Assembly: GCA_016800925.1 (NCBI GenBank)
Contig: JABCPU010000025.1
Coordinates: 1 to 64,000, forward strand
Length of the DNA stretch: 64,000 nt
Source of the DNA: Suillus spraguei
Taxonomy: Eukaryota > Basidiomycota > Agaricomycetes > Boletales > Suillaceae
Direction of reading: 5' to 3'
In this document: piece by piece, positions 1 through 11,860 of the stretch
Layout of the letters: each line of letters begins with the position of its first letter
Numbering within the stretch: the first letter of the stretch is position 1
Translations under genes and position numbers: made by a program
Notes under the pieces: generated by a model
Told to the model about the DNA's origin: nothing
The model's input: the letters and a program-made list of their open reading frames with translations, nothing else
The model's database searches: none

Positions 1-956
1 TATGGATCTGCCCGCTCCCGGACGCTTCCAGTCGTTGCTCTCTTCGTTCCCTGCTCTCACCATCACGATGTATGGCTCCCATTTCAACTTTCTAGAAGAC
101 AGGACGTGCGTGCCACATAACATATGCGTGATAACGCACCATTTGACGGGGCAATGACAAAAGTTTCATTTAGTTGTTCGCCTGGGAAGATAATTTTTTG
201 TATACTGTGTGAGGGCGAAACGTGGGCCGTCACCAAAGCACCACCAGCATTGAAATCACGTACTTCCTCGCTGTCGGACAGCGAGAGACTGACAAGCCGT
301 CAGTATGGCTCGCTTAATGCCCAACCCTGATGGCACTCTTGTTCCGTCCCACTCTCAGAGTATGTGTTCTTGTCTTTTAGTTTGCTTACCTGTGCTGATG
401 ATGCTCTGGCTGTGTCCTACAAGAATTTTCAGGTTCGCTACAGAAATCAGCGCCGATGCCACAGGCGGACTAGGAATCATGACATTGGAAAGATTGGAAG
501 CAAGCTTACATGGACGCATGTTGGCAGACGCTTGTTCAAGTTGGCCTGGCGCTTCTTGTCACATGCACATGTCACATGAGCAATGGTCCACTAGCTTTAG
601 CACCGACGCGGACGTTCTATCAAGGTGCATTCATAATAGGTCAGTATCTCTATGGAAATGAGCGTGAGGCAACTCAATGCATTAATGGTGACATTTGAAC
701 TACGGGTAAACAGGTGAATTGTAAATTCCTGCCACCTGGTATTGGCATGTTTTAAAGCAAACCATCTCTTGTCATACTTTATCGGGGAGCCTAATCCTCA
801 CACTCATGATGATTCGGATTGCAACCATCTCGTCATCGCTTTTTCGAGGGGACGTTTCATACGTGGCTAATACCAAGGTGCCCGACATTGCCATCATTGA
901 ATTCGCTAACTCATATATAATGGGCCACTGAGTATGATATTGCTTTCCAGTCAGCC
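1..956. other. Intergenic, no supported gene
   Basis: Short open frames on both strands (for example around 305-661) overlap each other and match no family I know. No splice-consistent gene could be built. The segment is best read as the upstream flank of the aspartic protease gene. Confidence 0.4.
914..920 (+). promoter_or_regulatory. TATA-like box of the aspartic protease gene
   Basis: A TATATAA heptamer lies 37 bp before the ATG at 957. That is close for a core promoter and would leave a very short leader. Inferred from sequence only. Confidence 0.35.
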
Positions 957-2455
957 ATGTTCCCCGCTCCATTTTTAACACTTCTCCTAGTCTTGTCAAT
1001 CACGGGATCCCCCGTTAAGGCTGCCAATTCCCCTACCTCCGTCCCCATTACCAGAAAACTAAATTTCTCCAATGGTACTTATAGCCTCGTGGCGCACGAT
1101 AGAGCTCGTTTGCAGGCCCTTAGGGGTCGCAGCAAGCACGGACAACGTCTCATGGACGTTTACCTGTCAAACGATTATGATGTCTACACCATATCAGTCA
1201 ACATTGGCAACCCCCCCACAAGCTGTGAGTTCAATATTGAAAAAAAACATGCGACTGCTAATGCATCATTGAAGACAACTTGATTCTCGATAGCGGTAGC
1301 GCGAACACATGGGTTGGTGCCTCTACTCCGTACCAGGAAAGCACCACCAGCGTCCGCACTAACCAACCTGTAGCGGTCGCCTACGGTAATGGCTTCTTCG
1401 GGGGTATGACATACAATATAACATCATAAGTTGAAAATACCTACGATTATCTATAGGAATGGTGTTCATCGACACCGTCTCTGTCGGTCCTGGGCTTACC
1501 GTCATCGGGCAGCGGATCGGTGTTGCTGATCGTTCAGAGGGCTTCGATGGTTTTGACGGTGTCCTTGGCATCGGGCCTGTTGCCTTGACACTCGACACGC
1601 TGACTCTAACGCCGGCAGTGCCGATCCCGACTGTCACTGACAACCTGGTTAACCAAAATATCATTCCTGCGAACATTATAGGTATCTTTTTCCTGCCCTA
1701 CGCCGGTTCTCCGGAAGAAACCCCTGGACTACTCACCTTTGGTGGAACTAACTTTGCCTTGCACATCAATAACATTACATACACGTAAGCTACCTCAGTT
1801 CCTAGATCAATCCAGACTGATAGCAATTGTCTTGTTTCAGTCCTATCACCAACCGCGCGCCTGCATCGGACTATTGGGGTATTAGTCAGGGAATCACATA
1901 CGGCCCCACATTCAGCGCCAACACACTGATCTTACCATTCACCCCTGGTATTATCGATTCTGGCAACATCCTTATTTCGATTGCCACCCGTGTGTATCCA
2001 CTAGAATGCAGCGAGTAATGATGGTCTAATTGGCGTTCGATAGAAGCCTTTCAGCGGTACCAGGATGCAACCGGCGGTCAATACGATCCTGCGACTGAAC
2101 TTCTCGTTATTTCCGACGATCAGTACGGTGCCCTGGGGAACCTGTATTTCCATATTGGCGGCGTACGTCAATTTTGTTAGCACTCACACCCCTTGTTCAC
2201 CGTTTTGCACAGGAAATCTTCACTTTTACTCCTAACGCCCAAATCTGGCCTCGTGCTCTCAACACCAGGCTCAATGGTGGTGTGGCGGGTTCCATATATC
2301 TCGTTGTTCGCGACATTGGCAACCAAATTGGCCAAGGGGACTATGACTTTGTTATTGGCTACGTATTCATGCAGCGCTTCTACACCGCGTTTGATGCCCC
2401 CAACTCCTGCGTCGGTTTTTCCGTAACCGAATTCACTGAGGCCACTACCAACTAA
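957..2455 (+). CDS. Secreted aspartic protease (polyporopepsin-like, family A1)
   Basis: Six exons (957-1224, 1275-1403, 1457-1784, 1841-1989, 2044-2162, 2213-2455) join in frame to 411 residues, the usual length for basidiomycete pepsin-like proteases. The start gives a hydrophobic signal peptide of about 22 residues, followed by a propeptide. Exon 2 encodes LILDSGSANTWVGA, the first catalytic Asp motif (DSG). Exon 4 encodes GIIDSGNILI, at the place of the second catalytic Asp motif; the usual DTGT/DSGT is DSGN here. The tail has the FVIGYVFMQRFYTAFD stretch typical of the C-terminal lobe. All introns are 50-56 nt with GT-AG ends. The enzyme should act extracellularly at acid pH on proteins. 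The Asn after the second DSG is unusual and could lower activity. Family assignment is firm; the exact subclass is inferred. Confidence 0.88.
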
Positions 2456-3471
2456 TATGGAATTACCAAAGCATATACATTTGAAGGTGTATGTACTATT
2501 TACTCTTCTTAAATAGGCTCTGGAAGTTTTATCCATTGGTTGTATGATTAGCTCATAGCAATACAAGGATACCCCTTCGGTCGGCTTTCTTTCTATACAT
2601 ACAAAGGATGAAACGCCGCCAGAGCTCGATCACATTTCTGTCTACCGCATCATGCTGTTGTTTTGTTTCGTGTCATCGCGGCTCTTCTTTACCTTCCCTG
2701 AGTGCTTATTCTTTTGTTTTTATGATTCTTTGTACACTACTACTACGACGACGACATATAATTTTAATATTATCAAAGTTATACAGAATATTAGACTTGG
2801 ACATATTCAAATAATATACAACAGATGAGAAAGATACCAGAGTGCGAAGCGAAAAGAGCTGCCAGGACAGCCTACAGTGTCATATTGATATATCCAAACT
2901 GGCTTATTAGCCAAAAAAACCCCATACATCATTCAGTTTGGCCATTCACTGTCCAGGTTGATGTATCCTTGGTGAATCCCAGGTATACATCATTCCCAGC
3001 ATATTTTCGCATTTTTGGCCACCTACACCTCCCCACAATATTCTCATTTCATAGCTCCGCATTTTGGGCCACCTGCTGGGAATTTCCCCACAACACCAAA
3101 AACATCGCCCACTTTGGGAATCTCCACAATATCAATTGTTCCCACACCCAACCTTACTGCAGCTTCACCACTACACCACAATAAGTTTCACCCTTATCTA
3201 AGTAGTAGTTTGGTATAAATATATATAATATAGTATAATAGACCACTTTATTTATTTATTTGTATATCTCCTCCTCCAGGGGTCATTCAAAGTAGGTTAG
3301 GCTTGTGTACTTTTGCCCCTTTAATAGAGAAGTGTTTTATGATATTCAGACCATGTTTAAGAAAGAAATTCCCATCTGTATTGACCCCCTGAAGTGTCCT
3401 ACATCAATAGATATAGTATATATATAGGAAAATATAAAATATGTTAATCTCTAGGTACTGTATACTGGATC
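2456..3471. other. Intergenic, AT-rich, no gene seen
   Basis: Contains the 3' flank of the protease gene and AT-rich runs (about 3215-3260 and 3410-3445). Near 2950-3080 short phrases recur loosely (CATCATTC, GCATTTT-GGCCACCT). No convincing coding frame or RNA gene was found. Confidence 0.4.
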
Positions 3472-4809
3472 TGTTATGACCATGCAAAACCGGAGATTAG
3501 TAAGAAGTCCTGGTCTTACATGGGGTTGTACTGGAGGGTTGTAAAGTCAAAGGGGCTTGGCCTCAGCTCGTACGCTGTGCCCCTTACCCGAGTATGTGCC
3601 CTTAATTTCGGATGAAGTCCAAGGGAGAGTTCTGGTGAAATCCGGATGGAGGGTCTAGACGAACTCTAAGGCAGGATAGCTCGACAGAGCTCCAATGGAC
3701 TTCCGGATGAGCACAGGAATGTGCCGGAACTATTTCCGGAAGGTAGGGAGTAATGGTAACACTACTGGAACAAGCTCCAAGTAGAACAGATGAAAGATGG
3801 ACCACTGGACAAAGTCCAGGGCAGGATAGGAGCAGAGCTCCAGAGGGAAAGATGATCCATAGATGTCAGAGGATAGGGTAGGATGGATCCGGAGGATTAG
3901 GGGTCCGAAGGTCCAGAGCTCGGAGGAGCGGAGGAGCGGAGGAGCAGATGATCGGATGAGCATAGCTCTATGGATCTTAGAGGAAGTGTTGGCTACTAGA
4001 GAGGAGTAGGTCCGGATATGGTGTAGAGATAGTATAGACTATTCCGGACAAGGTCTGGAATAGAAACAGACAGTATAAGACTACCAAAGGTAGAGTCGGA
4101 GGTGAAACAGATGATAGATGGAGATGGATGAAGTCTGAAAAGATTATAGGACATAGGATCAAAGCTTCGGCCTAGGGAGTAATCCCATAGGCCTGAGTCA
4201 GAAGCTTACAAGGGCCGGAGCCCAAGTGCAAGAATGGAAACGGAGTTATATAGACATGATAACAGGATACAGAGTAATCAAAGGAATATACAGAAGTAGG
4301 AACAATGAATCAGACTGAGGTCTGCAGGAGTTGTACTACAAGTTTATATACTGTACATAGGTAGCATGCCAGAAGGCAAGTAAGGATAGTCTGAGGCTAT
4401 GTTTGAGGCATTGCAGAACACAAGGCTATGAACTCGGAAGTAAGACTTTGTACGAAATATCTTATCAAGACAGAAGTCAAGATAACCAAAAGCCAGAGGT
4501 GCAGAGATAACCAAAAGCTGGACACAGGTATTAACCTAAAAGGAGTAACGCGCAGGTGCACAGGAATAGTTTCGGATATGAGCATGGATCGGATATGGAC
4601 ATGGATCGGATATGAACACGGATCAGATGGGTGGATCAGATCAGATGGATGGACTGAGTCGGATATGGATATGGATTAAATATGGATGGATATTGATTGG
4701 AGTGGATGGGTGGATTGGATATGTGAGCTGGATTGGATGGGTGGACTAGGATGTATGGATTGGGTGTCCAGATGTCCATGGATCAGACCTGAATGTATAG
4801 TATATGACA
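3472..4809 (-). repeat. LTR-like repeat, long copy
   Basis: Shares ordered blocks with 6032-6800: TGTTA start, GGCCTCAG-TCGT near 3560, TTTATATACTGTA near 4345, GGATATGGA-rich stretch near 4580, and a TATATGACA end. It is longer than the partner, with extra purine-rich sequence around 3640-4160. On the minus strand it would be the 3' LTR. The preceding segment (4810-4830, read on the minus strand) is purine-rich, as a polypurine tract would be. Confidence 0.5.
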
Positions 4810-5142
4810 GGATCTCAGACCCCATCTCCACTATCATCTCCTGTCCTAACTTCTGTATCTCCAGACCTATGGACCTCCGCAGCTAGCCTGCTATTAGTAC
4901 ACTCATCCTAGTTCACTCTGAATACAGTCTGACCCACTACTATGTCCAAACTTCCCTTCCTCTGACATTCTGGACACATCCTCACCACACAGGTAAACCT
5001 ATGGGTATTGAAGGTCAGACTCATACCCATACCCATACACCCAAGGGTACCAATGGGTATGGGTCTCATGACAGGTAGTAGTGGGTAGTGGCAGGTAGCA
5101 GCAGGTATGTGGTAGGTATGTGGGTACTTGACAGGTGTGACA

Positions 5143-5370
5143 TTAGAATATGCTATATGTAGTGGTTGTTGGGAGCGAGGCAGAAGAGGCTGAGGTGGTG
5201 GAGATACTAGGAGCGGTGGTTGCAGTAGTTGGGTCAGGGTCTGCGCCTGTGACAATGCACAGTACTTTCTCTCTGCGAAGTTTTCCAGTGATGTGAAGTT
5301 TCCATAGCTGGAAATTCTCTGGGCCTGTAAGGACTGGGGTTGTGAGGGTATTGCTGGTGGAGGATATCAT
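5143..5370 (-). pseudogene. Gag N-terminal fragment (Copia type)
   Basis: The minus-strand frame starting at the ATG at 5370 encodes LTGPENFQLWKLHITGKL and then REKVLCIVTGADPDP. These are the typical opening of basidiomycete Copia gag proteins, with the conserved L-G-xN-xxW-K and the basic helix. It continues only into a Thr/Ser-rich stretch and stops after 75 residues, where normal gag runs to several hundred residues with a CCHC knuckle. No downstream pol is present. It is therefore a truncated remnant. The leader between gag and the flank at 6032 is intact enough to hold the tandem decamers. Confidence 0.6.
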
Positions 5371-5780
5371 GTCTGAGAGGTGCGACCTTGTGAGTCGTTT
5401 CTGCTAGGTTGCTGGCTAGTTGGTGTAACCAGGGCTCATAACCTGACAAAACTAAGTAAAAGTGGCATATACCGCACTCAGCTGCTATCCAAAGGAAGGA
5501 TGAGAGAATGACTTTTATTCACCTAAGTAAAAGCAGCATATACTGTGCTACTGCATAGTCAGATATAAAGTAAATATTAATGACAGTAAGTGCATACCTC
5601 AGCCACTATCCAAAGGAAGGATGAGAGAACCACTGAGGGAAAATTACATGACAAGGGTCCATTATATGATAGGAATGAGCTTGCTAAGACACCATGAGGC
5701 TCACTTGAGAAATCCCTAACCTCTCCACTATTATGTGTGCACCTGAGCGCCTCCAAGGCATGCTTAAGCATGTGATTAAG

Positions 5781-5910
5781 CATGATGAAGCATGACAAAA
5801 TGCAATGAAGTGCGATGAAGTGTGATGAAGCATGACAAAGCGCAATGAAGTGCAATGAAGTGCAATGAAGTGCAATGAAGCGCAATGAAGTGCAATGAAG
5901 CACAATGAAG
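5781..5910. repeat. Decamer tandem array, 13 units
   Basis: Thirteen adjacent 10-bp units vary around TGCAATGAAG (variants CATGATGAAG, TGCGATGAAG, CGCAATGAAG, CACAATGAAG). It sits between the LTR-like flanks, upstream of the gag fragment on the minus strand. The long open frames here are a by-product of the repeat and not genes. Confidence 0.85.
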
Positions 5911-6031
5911 TGCGGTTAAATGCGAAAGGCATGAGAAAGGTGCGGGAAAGGCACAGTTTGGTGCACGCTTCACCAAAGGTGCAAACTCATATGGTTCTGT
6001 CATATTCCACAAGCTCAACTATCTCACTTGC

Positions 6032-6800
6032 TGTTAAGACTGTACTCAAGGGTAGAGAGATCCGAAGGGCTTTGGCCTCAGTTCGTGCACTGTGCCCCTT
6101 TCTCGAGTAATGCCCCTTATTTCAGGGAGGAGTTATTCGTCCAAAGACCTGGAAGGAGTTGCGTGATGGATCCGGGTGTCCGAAGGTATCGGATATGATA
6201 CGTCCGAAGGTTATTCAGAACGTAAGGAGAGGACAGAGATTAAGGCTAGTTTCAGAATGAGTTCCTAACTAGAAACTAACGGAGGTAGACTATCCGAAGA
6301 TAGAGTCGGAGATATAGACTATAGGAATCAATCCTAAGTCTCAGAAGGTGACTTAAAGCGGAAAGTGGCTTAAGTCCGGAGGAAACAGAATGAGTAGAAT
6401 CTAAGATGATATTCGAACTAAGGTTCTACGGAGATCTACAAGTGGTTTATATACTGTAAGTATCTAAGACGGATAATCAGCAAGTCCGGGACCAAGGGCT
6501 ATGTACGAAGTGTAACAGAAGTCTATTAGTTAATGCACAGCGGATCAGTAAGCATGAATCAGAAATGAACACAGGAAACGGATCAGTAACACAGGACGGA
6601 AATATAAACAGCCGGAGTACCGGAAGCAGGAGGAATGACGAAAGGAGATAGACGCAGATATACACAAGGGAGTTAAGGTGCGAGAAGTGAGTACATTCGG
6701 ATGGGTGGTCCGGACAGGATCTGTGGACCGGACGGATATGGAAACGATCGGATATGGTCGGATATGGTCGGATCTGAGATTAGAAGTATGGTATATGACA
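6032..6800 (-). repeat. LTR-like repeat, short copy
   Basis: Partner of 3472-4809, with the same start (TGTTA), the same GGCCTCAG-TCGT-CACTGTGCCCCTT block near 6072, TTTATATACTGTA near 6430, the GGATATGG-rich run near 6735 and the GTATATGACA end. It directly abuts the hydrolase fragment beginning at 6801. On the minus strand it would be the 5' LTR. Confidence 0.5.
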
Positions 6801-7036
6801 CTTGCCTCTTGTACACCACTCACAACAATTCTCTGCAAGCTCCCAGCAACATTATCAGCTGTGCCAGCTATCACCAGTGTGTTCAGCCAGCATGCAATGA
6901 ATGGAATTAGAATGCCTGATGCTAGAGGGTTGTTGACAGGGAAATCACCTAGATATTGGGTAGAACAGGCTTGGTAACTTGATAGAGGTATGATGTCTTG
7001 AGGTATGGAGGTGTAGGAGGTGTAAGTGAGGTCTGG
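6801..7036 (-). pseudogene. Fragment of alpha/beta hydrolase gene (exon 2 part)
   Basis: About 77 codons read LTYTSYT-SIPQDIIPLSSYQACS and on through LVIAGTADNVAG. They match the intact hydrolase at 9867-10936 nearly residue for residue, including the catalytic-Asp region (GTADN). The fragment starts just after the point equivalent to LFSPDAD and ends before the catalytic His, where the LTR-like repeat begins. The nucleophile exon is missing, so no enzyme can be made. It records a duplication later cut by the retroelement or by a deletion. Confidence 0.75.
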
Positions 7037-8317
7037 GGTCAATATCTGAAGTACAGGGGGGATGTAAGGACTCCATGTTCTCTGCACCAGCCCAAGGCTT
7101 CAGATCAAACTCTAATACTCAGACCTTTAAACATGTTCCAGACCATCCACATGACCTAGTGATGTGAACAGTGTGACACTTTGCATCTGAAAGTCACACA
7201 GATGCATTCCTTCTTCCCTTTTCATTTCTTCACTGCCATCATCAACACATATGCTCCTGGTCCCTATCCCTTACAACAACTTCGTCATCTCTGTCAACCT
7301 TCAGTCCCTTTCTCTCATTAATGTCACCCTACTCTCAATTCGCCATTCTCAAAACTAATATTCGACCCTTGTTATTCTGCCAAAACCATACTCATTATAT
7401 TGCCACTCATTCAAATTTTTGTACTCTTGTTCCTCTCCATTCTACTCTACCCTGTTGAGCGTGATGCCACTCTCTTCTGCCTCCACTTTCACCTAATCAT
7501 TCGGCTCATCCATCACCAAGGACCCTTACCATTTCACAGTATAACTAGTGCATGTACATTCCTTACTTGACAGCAAATTCTATCCTAGATCCCCCACTCA
7601 AAAAGCACCTTAGAAAGTCCTTAGAGTGTCTTGTCTGCTAACCTTCCTCAAAAATATAGTCCTGTTTGTGTCCTAACTATGTCGACCCATCCCTCATCAC
7701 TATCGCCTCTTACCTCTCTTATCTCTGTCTCTCATTCTGTTATCTTTTCCCCTTTGAACCACCGCAAACCTTACAAGACAGAAGTCTCATCTTCCCACAA
7801 AATGGTGGCCACACAGCAATCCAGTTCATCCCAAACACAACACTGAGACCACACCATGCAACCTCATTTTAGTTAATTCCAAATTAAGGTTACCCCTAGG
7901 TTAAAATTACAAGTTACATGAACAAGTACTACTCCACACTGGTTAACGTGTGGAGAGATCTCTACTTATAAATGTATAAGCACTATATAACATTGGATCA
8001 TGAATCCAGCACTTAAAGAGCTTCTTGGTATATCAGCCAGTCGCGGGAGAATGGTGATTGAATGTGAACTCTGCTCTCACGCACCTCCAGGTTACTACCA
8101 GTATGTACTCATCGATGGCTGGTACCACCCCTGATCAGTACTCAACAAGCTGGTGGAACACTGGGAGTCCCTTTGCATCCTCCACCATTTTCACCATTTC
8201 ATAGTTGGCGAAGTTCTCGTTATGTAGCAACAAATATCAAGCCAGAGTCCTATTGATATTACAAACAACGACACTGTACAGCTTTCCGAACGTTTCCATG
8301 ACCTGTTGAACAAGACC
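7037..8317. other. Intergenic, no supported gene
   Basis: No splice-consistent gene. The segment 7872-7905 carries a phrase resembling, in reverse complement, 12790-12822 in the upstream flank of GST C (shared core CTAGGGGTAA and AATTTGGAATTAA), hinting at a small dispersed repeat. The last 80 bp are the 3' flank of GST A and resemble the 3' flanks of the other copies. Confidence 0.4.
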
Positions 8318-9168
8318 TTACGCACTATCTTTGACTGCAAGCCAAGCAGGCCTGTTAGAAATGTCCTTCCACCACCTGCCCATCAAACGATTAAATCATA
8401 TCTACGGTAAATGGCTTCTCAGCTTTTACCTGGCAACGTTAGGCCTACTCTCAAACACCTCAGCATAGCCAACTCCGCAAAACGCAGTACCATATGGCAA
8501 GTGCGCTAAATCAGCGAGCGTAACAGACTAAATATCCAGCAGCTGCCGTTAGTTCGCAGCCAGACCAGAGGACAAGAAACGAAGCGCACATCACCAGCAA
8601 GATATTTCTGTTTACTGAGTATCACATCATATGCATCCAACTTGGGCAGGACACTGGCCAACAGCTCGTCCACACGCTCCTCGTTTGGTTGCAGACCACT
8701 GCGCCTGCATAAATCGTTTAAGCCGCACCAGGCAGAAAAAGAGGACCGCTCACGGCTTGAACACTTTTTCAGCGACAATAAGCCCAACAAAGGCGGTGAA
8801 GTTGAACGCCTCGATCGAAGCTGCTTGTTCAAACAGGGCCTCGGCCTTGGGGTCGGTTGGAATCAAGGGAGTGCCCTGGTTAGGGTATTTCTTGCTGAGG
8901 TATCTTGCGATCGCGCGGGACTCGTATAGAATGAACCCGTCGTCGTCCTTTGAGGGCGCAAATCAGTGAGTGACATGAATCTGGTCACGAGTTGACTCAC
9001 GATGTACGGGACCTGTCCGAATGGCTGATTCGCCAGAAAGGCCGGGGCCTTTTGTTCGCCTTTGGCCAGGTCGACTGAGATCATCTCATATGGTATATTC
9101 TTCTCTTTGAAGACGAGACCGACAAAGCGCGTCCATGAGGAAGAGGGCTTACCATACAACTTGATCAT
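8318..9168 (-). CDS. Glutathione S-transferase, phi-like, copy A
   Basis: Five exons (9001-9168, 8754-8947, 8590-8704, 8430-8527, 8318-8375) join in frame to 210 residues, a normal cytosolic GST length. The N-terminal thioredoxin-like domain has the glutathione-site phrases FGQVPY and LYESRAIARYL. The C-terminal helical domain runs from KPRSGLQPNE to the final WWKDIS-RPAWLAV. The Ser at residue 10, aligned with the catalytic Ser of plant phi enzymes, is kept, but the surrounding STCTR of the other copies is SSWTR here. It should conjugate glutathione to electrophiles in the cytosol. It stands apart from copies B-F and is the most diverged one. All splice sites are canonical. Confidence 0.87.
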
Positions 9169-9866
9169 TTACTGGGAATGAGGATGATATACGAGTTGAA
9201 GGTATTTGAATGAGTTTCGATGAACGCATAATCCTTTATATTTACCGTCTGCCACGTCAATGACGAAGAGAAGCGCGGGGATCACTAAGCACTACCGGAA
9301 ATTGGACGCTTCTAGAGGACCTAGAAGTTTGAAGTCGATGAGGTGGCTAGTACGTACGCGTGACTGAGTCTGACTAATTGCTGAAGCTTCAAGAACCAGC
9401 CATACTGGTACTATACCATAGCGCCCAAAGGCCACAGAGATATCAGGCTTTTGGCATCCGAAGGGTGAGTACTATTCACTTGTCGATCTACGTGCTTCCA
9501 CAGGTGACAAGAAGCTTGAAAGGCGTACGCTTACTCCCAGAATCAGATGATTACCACCCTTCAAGCTTCAGCTTCGATACTAATCCATGTGTGGCATAAA
9601 AAAAGCTCTACAGGGATCTAGAGTGTCAGAATAACTTTGAAACATGTATTCCGTGACCGTCGTCAATGTTAATGGACATTGGACGGCATCAGTATTTGCG
9701 GGCAGCGGTCGATGAACAGCTACCTAGCTATTTTGACGACTGGGCGCTGACAGTTTGTAATTCTGACGGTCAGAACTTCAAGTAGAGGAGAAGAAGTGCT
9801 ATGTGGCAGTCGCTGGCAAGCCGAGAAACTGCAATTGATCTCACGCGCTCATCTACAACTTTTTAT
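9169..9866. other. Intergenic between GST A and hydrolase
   Basis: This is the shared region upstream of GST A and downstream of the hydrolase. A TATAAAGG on the minus strand lies near 9234-9241, about 70 bp before the GST A start. No coding frame of note. Confidence 0.4.
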
Positions 9867-10936
9867 TCAATTATATACAAAATCTGCAAGCCTCTCCAAC
9901 CCATCATCCGACTGCGGAAAGATATGAGAGAACATCCACCACCCATGCGTCAAATCCGTGTATTCCGCTAGCTCAGCTATCCCACCTGCCTCTTGTATAC
10001 TACTCACGATTCTCCGCGAGCTCTCAGCGGCATTATCAGCTGTGCCGGTCATCACCAATGTGTTTGGCCAGCTTGCAGTGAATGGAATTAGGGTGCCTGA
10101 CGCCAGAGGGTCGTTGGCAGGGAAATCGCCTAGATATTGGGAAGAACAGGCTTGGTAACTTGATAGAGGTATGATGTCTTGAGGTATGGACTCCGTGTAG
10201 GAGGCGTAAGTGAGGTCTGCGTCTGGGGAGAAGAGTACGACGCGTCCCGGCATTGGGAGAGTGGATTGCGAGATGATATATGTGAGGACAAGAGCTGGAT
10301 GATGGTGAGATACGAATACGAGAAGAACTTGACAAATCATTACGCACCCAGGTTTCCGCCTGCGCTATCACCTGTAATGGTGATATTCTCAGCATCAAAG
10401 CCTTTTGAGATAAGGTGGTGGTATGCAGAGAACAGATCTTGCAATGCCGCTGGAAAGAGGTTCTCGGGGACCGTCGCGAGTCTATATGAAGGGGCTGCGA
10501 TGATGGGTGTACTAGATCCTTCCGCGCCAGATTTCTTCCCAAGTGCACGAAGCATGCGAGAGAAGAATGATATAAACTTCGCTTCTGTTGGATGTCCAGA
10601 GACGTTGCCGCCTCCGTGCACGTGAAGTATGACCTTGATGCCGTTCTTCGCATCAGCAAAGGACTCGGAAGGCGCGTCGGTACAAAAGAAGACGGGAACC
10701 TGACCCGGTTGGATCGAGGTTGAGTGAATGGATGCAGAGATCTGAGAGGAAGGCGGAGCTAATTCACAAGAGATATGAATTCCTTCTGGGATTCCTTGGT
10801 TGGGCACTTGTGAGCGCTCAGCAAGGGATTGGGCCTGGCCGAACGTAGGCTTGAAAGCACCGATTGTGGTGCGGATACCATGAAGAGCTGCTGCTTGCGC
10901 AGGTGTCCAAGTGGGTCGAGTCAATGGTGAAGACAT
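9867..10936 (-). CDS. Alpha/beta hydrolase, hormone-sensitive-lipase type
   Basis: Two exons (10348-10936 and 9867-10293) with a phase-1 GT-AG intron of about 54 nt give 338 residues. The oxyanion-hole motif HVHGGGNVSGHP lies near residue 110. The nucleophile elbow ITGDSAGGNLA spans the splice site near residue 190. The acid is the Asp of TGTADNAA and the base is the His of LTHGWW near the C-terminus, so the full Ser-Asp-His triad is present. HGGG plus GDSAGG places it in the HSL branch of carboxylesterases, acting on short-chain esters. No clear signal peptide, so probably intracellular. A partial copy exists at 6801-7036. Substrate unknown. It sits inside the GST cluster and may share a detoxification role (inference). 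Confidence 0.85.
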
Positions 10937-11860
10937 TTCTGAGATTGTATTTCTGATCCATCATTCGTGCGTACCCATTTATGTGGTGTCCGATACACTG
11001 CCTATTAGGCACAAGACCCCAAACCAGTCCCTAAATACAACCTAGCGTAATTCCGACTTGTTTTTAGCATCGAGCCCGACAAAAAGCTCGGAGAAATAGA
11101 ATGTGGTTGGTGGCTATTAGAGTTAAGGCTCTTTACAGTCCACCGCTGACTGGAATCTGGCCTGCTACTGATGGGCGCTGCTATCGTCGACGATTCTCAA
11201 AGGATGACTGGGAAATCAATTCAACACGGCGTTACGGAAGGATGATTGGTGTCATCTGAAGATCTGATGGGCTATGTACGCGTGAATAGTAAGTGTGCCA
11301 AATCGGCGAGCGTAACAGACTAAATATTATTAGTTCATACCCACAGCCATACTTACGTTCCAATCGTTGGCTCGTTAGTCATCATACATTGGTCAGAATC
11401 AGTCAGGATTCAGGAACGCGCAGCCACTTCGTCCTGCCTATGTAGATCTGGCGATTAGCAAGCTTTGATCCGCGATGTACTCTGACCCTAAGCAGTCACC
11501 CAACACTAGTCGTCAAACTGGCCAGCTATACTGAATTCCCCTCACCAATAACCGTCACCTACCGCTTATGTTTGTGAGTTTACCAGCACCACATTCACGG
11601 ACACGCAATTACCCTAAATGTGCCACTGCTAGGAAACTAGTGCTTTCCTCTAACTTCAATAAAGGCGATACCCGCACCAAAGTTACGTACGAGCTTTCGC
11701 ACAGTATTGGGAACGTGTGTATCCTTTGTGATCAGGTTACTCAGCACCTATCAATATCGTCATTGATGCGCTAGGCCGTAGGTATAAATGACCATGCGTT
11801 CGTCCAAGTTCATCATTCAAACACCTTCAACTTGTATCTCATTCGCTCTGATCTCACAAA
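10937..11860. other. Upstream flank of GST B (duplicated sequence)
   Basis: No gene. From about 11380 onward the sequence matches, in reverse complement, the 5' flank of GST E (about 19080-19410) and in part that of GST F (23700-24030). The shared phrases include TCAGGATTCAGGAACGCG, CTATACTGAATT and TGCACTGCTAGGAA. It is the outer part of the inverted duplication. A TATAAAT at 11783-11789 is about 72 bp before the GST B start. Confidence 0.6.

Larger units (their letters stand above)
3472..6800 (-). mobile_element. Deleted Copia-like LTR retrotransposon remnant
   Basis: Two related flanks (3472-4809 and 6032-6800) both begin TGTTA and end ATATGACA on the plus strand, that is TGTCATAT at the 5' end on the minus strand. 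Between them lies only a gag start (5143-5370, minus) and a decamer tandem array. No protease, integrase, reverse transcriptase or RNase H is visible, so the element is a gag-only derivative that would need enzymes from elsewhere. I found no matching target-site duplication just outside the ends. The two flanks differ in length by about 570 bp, so they are old or from different insertions. Confidence 0.55.

Noticed and set aside
5577..6018. Several minus-strand frames rich in His/Leu/Cys
   Set aside because: Produced by the 10-bp tandem repeat in every frame; no coding signal outside it.
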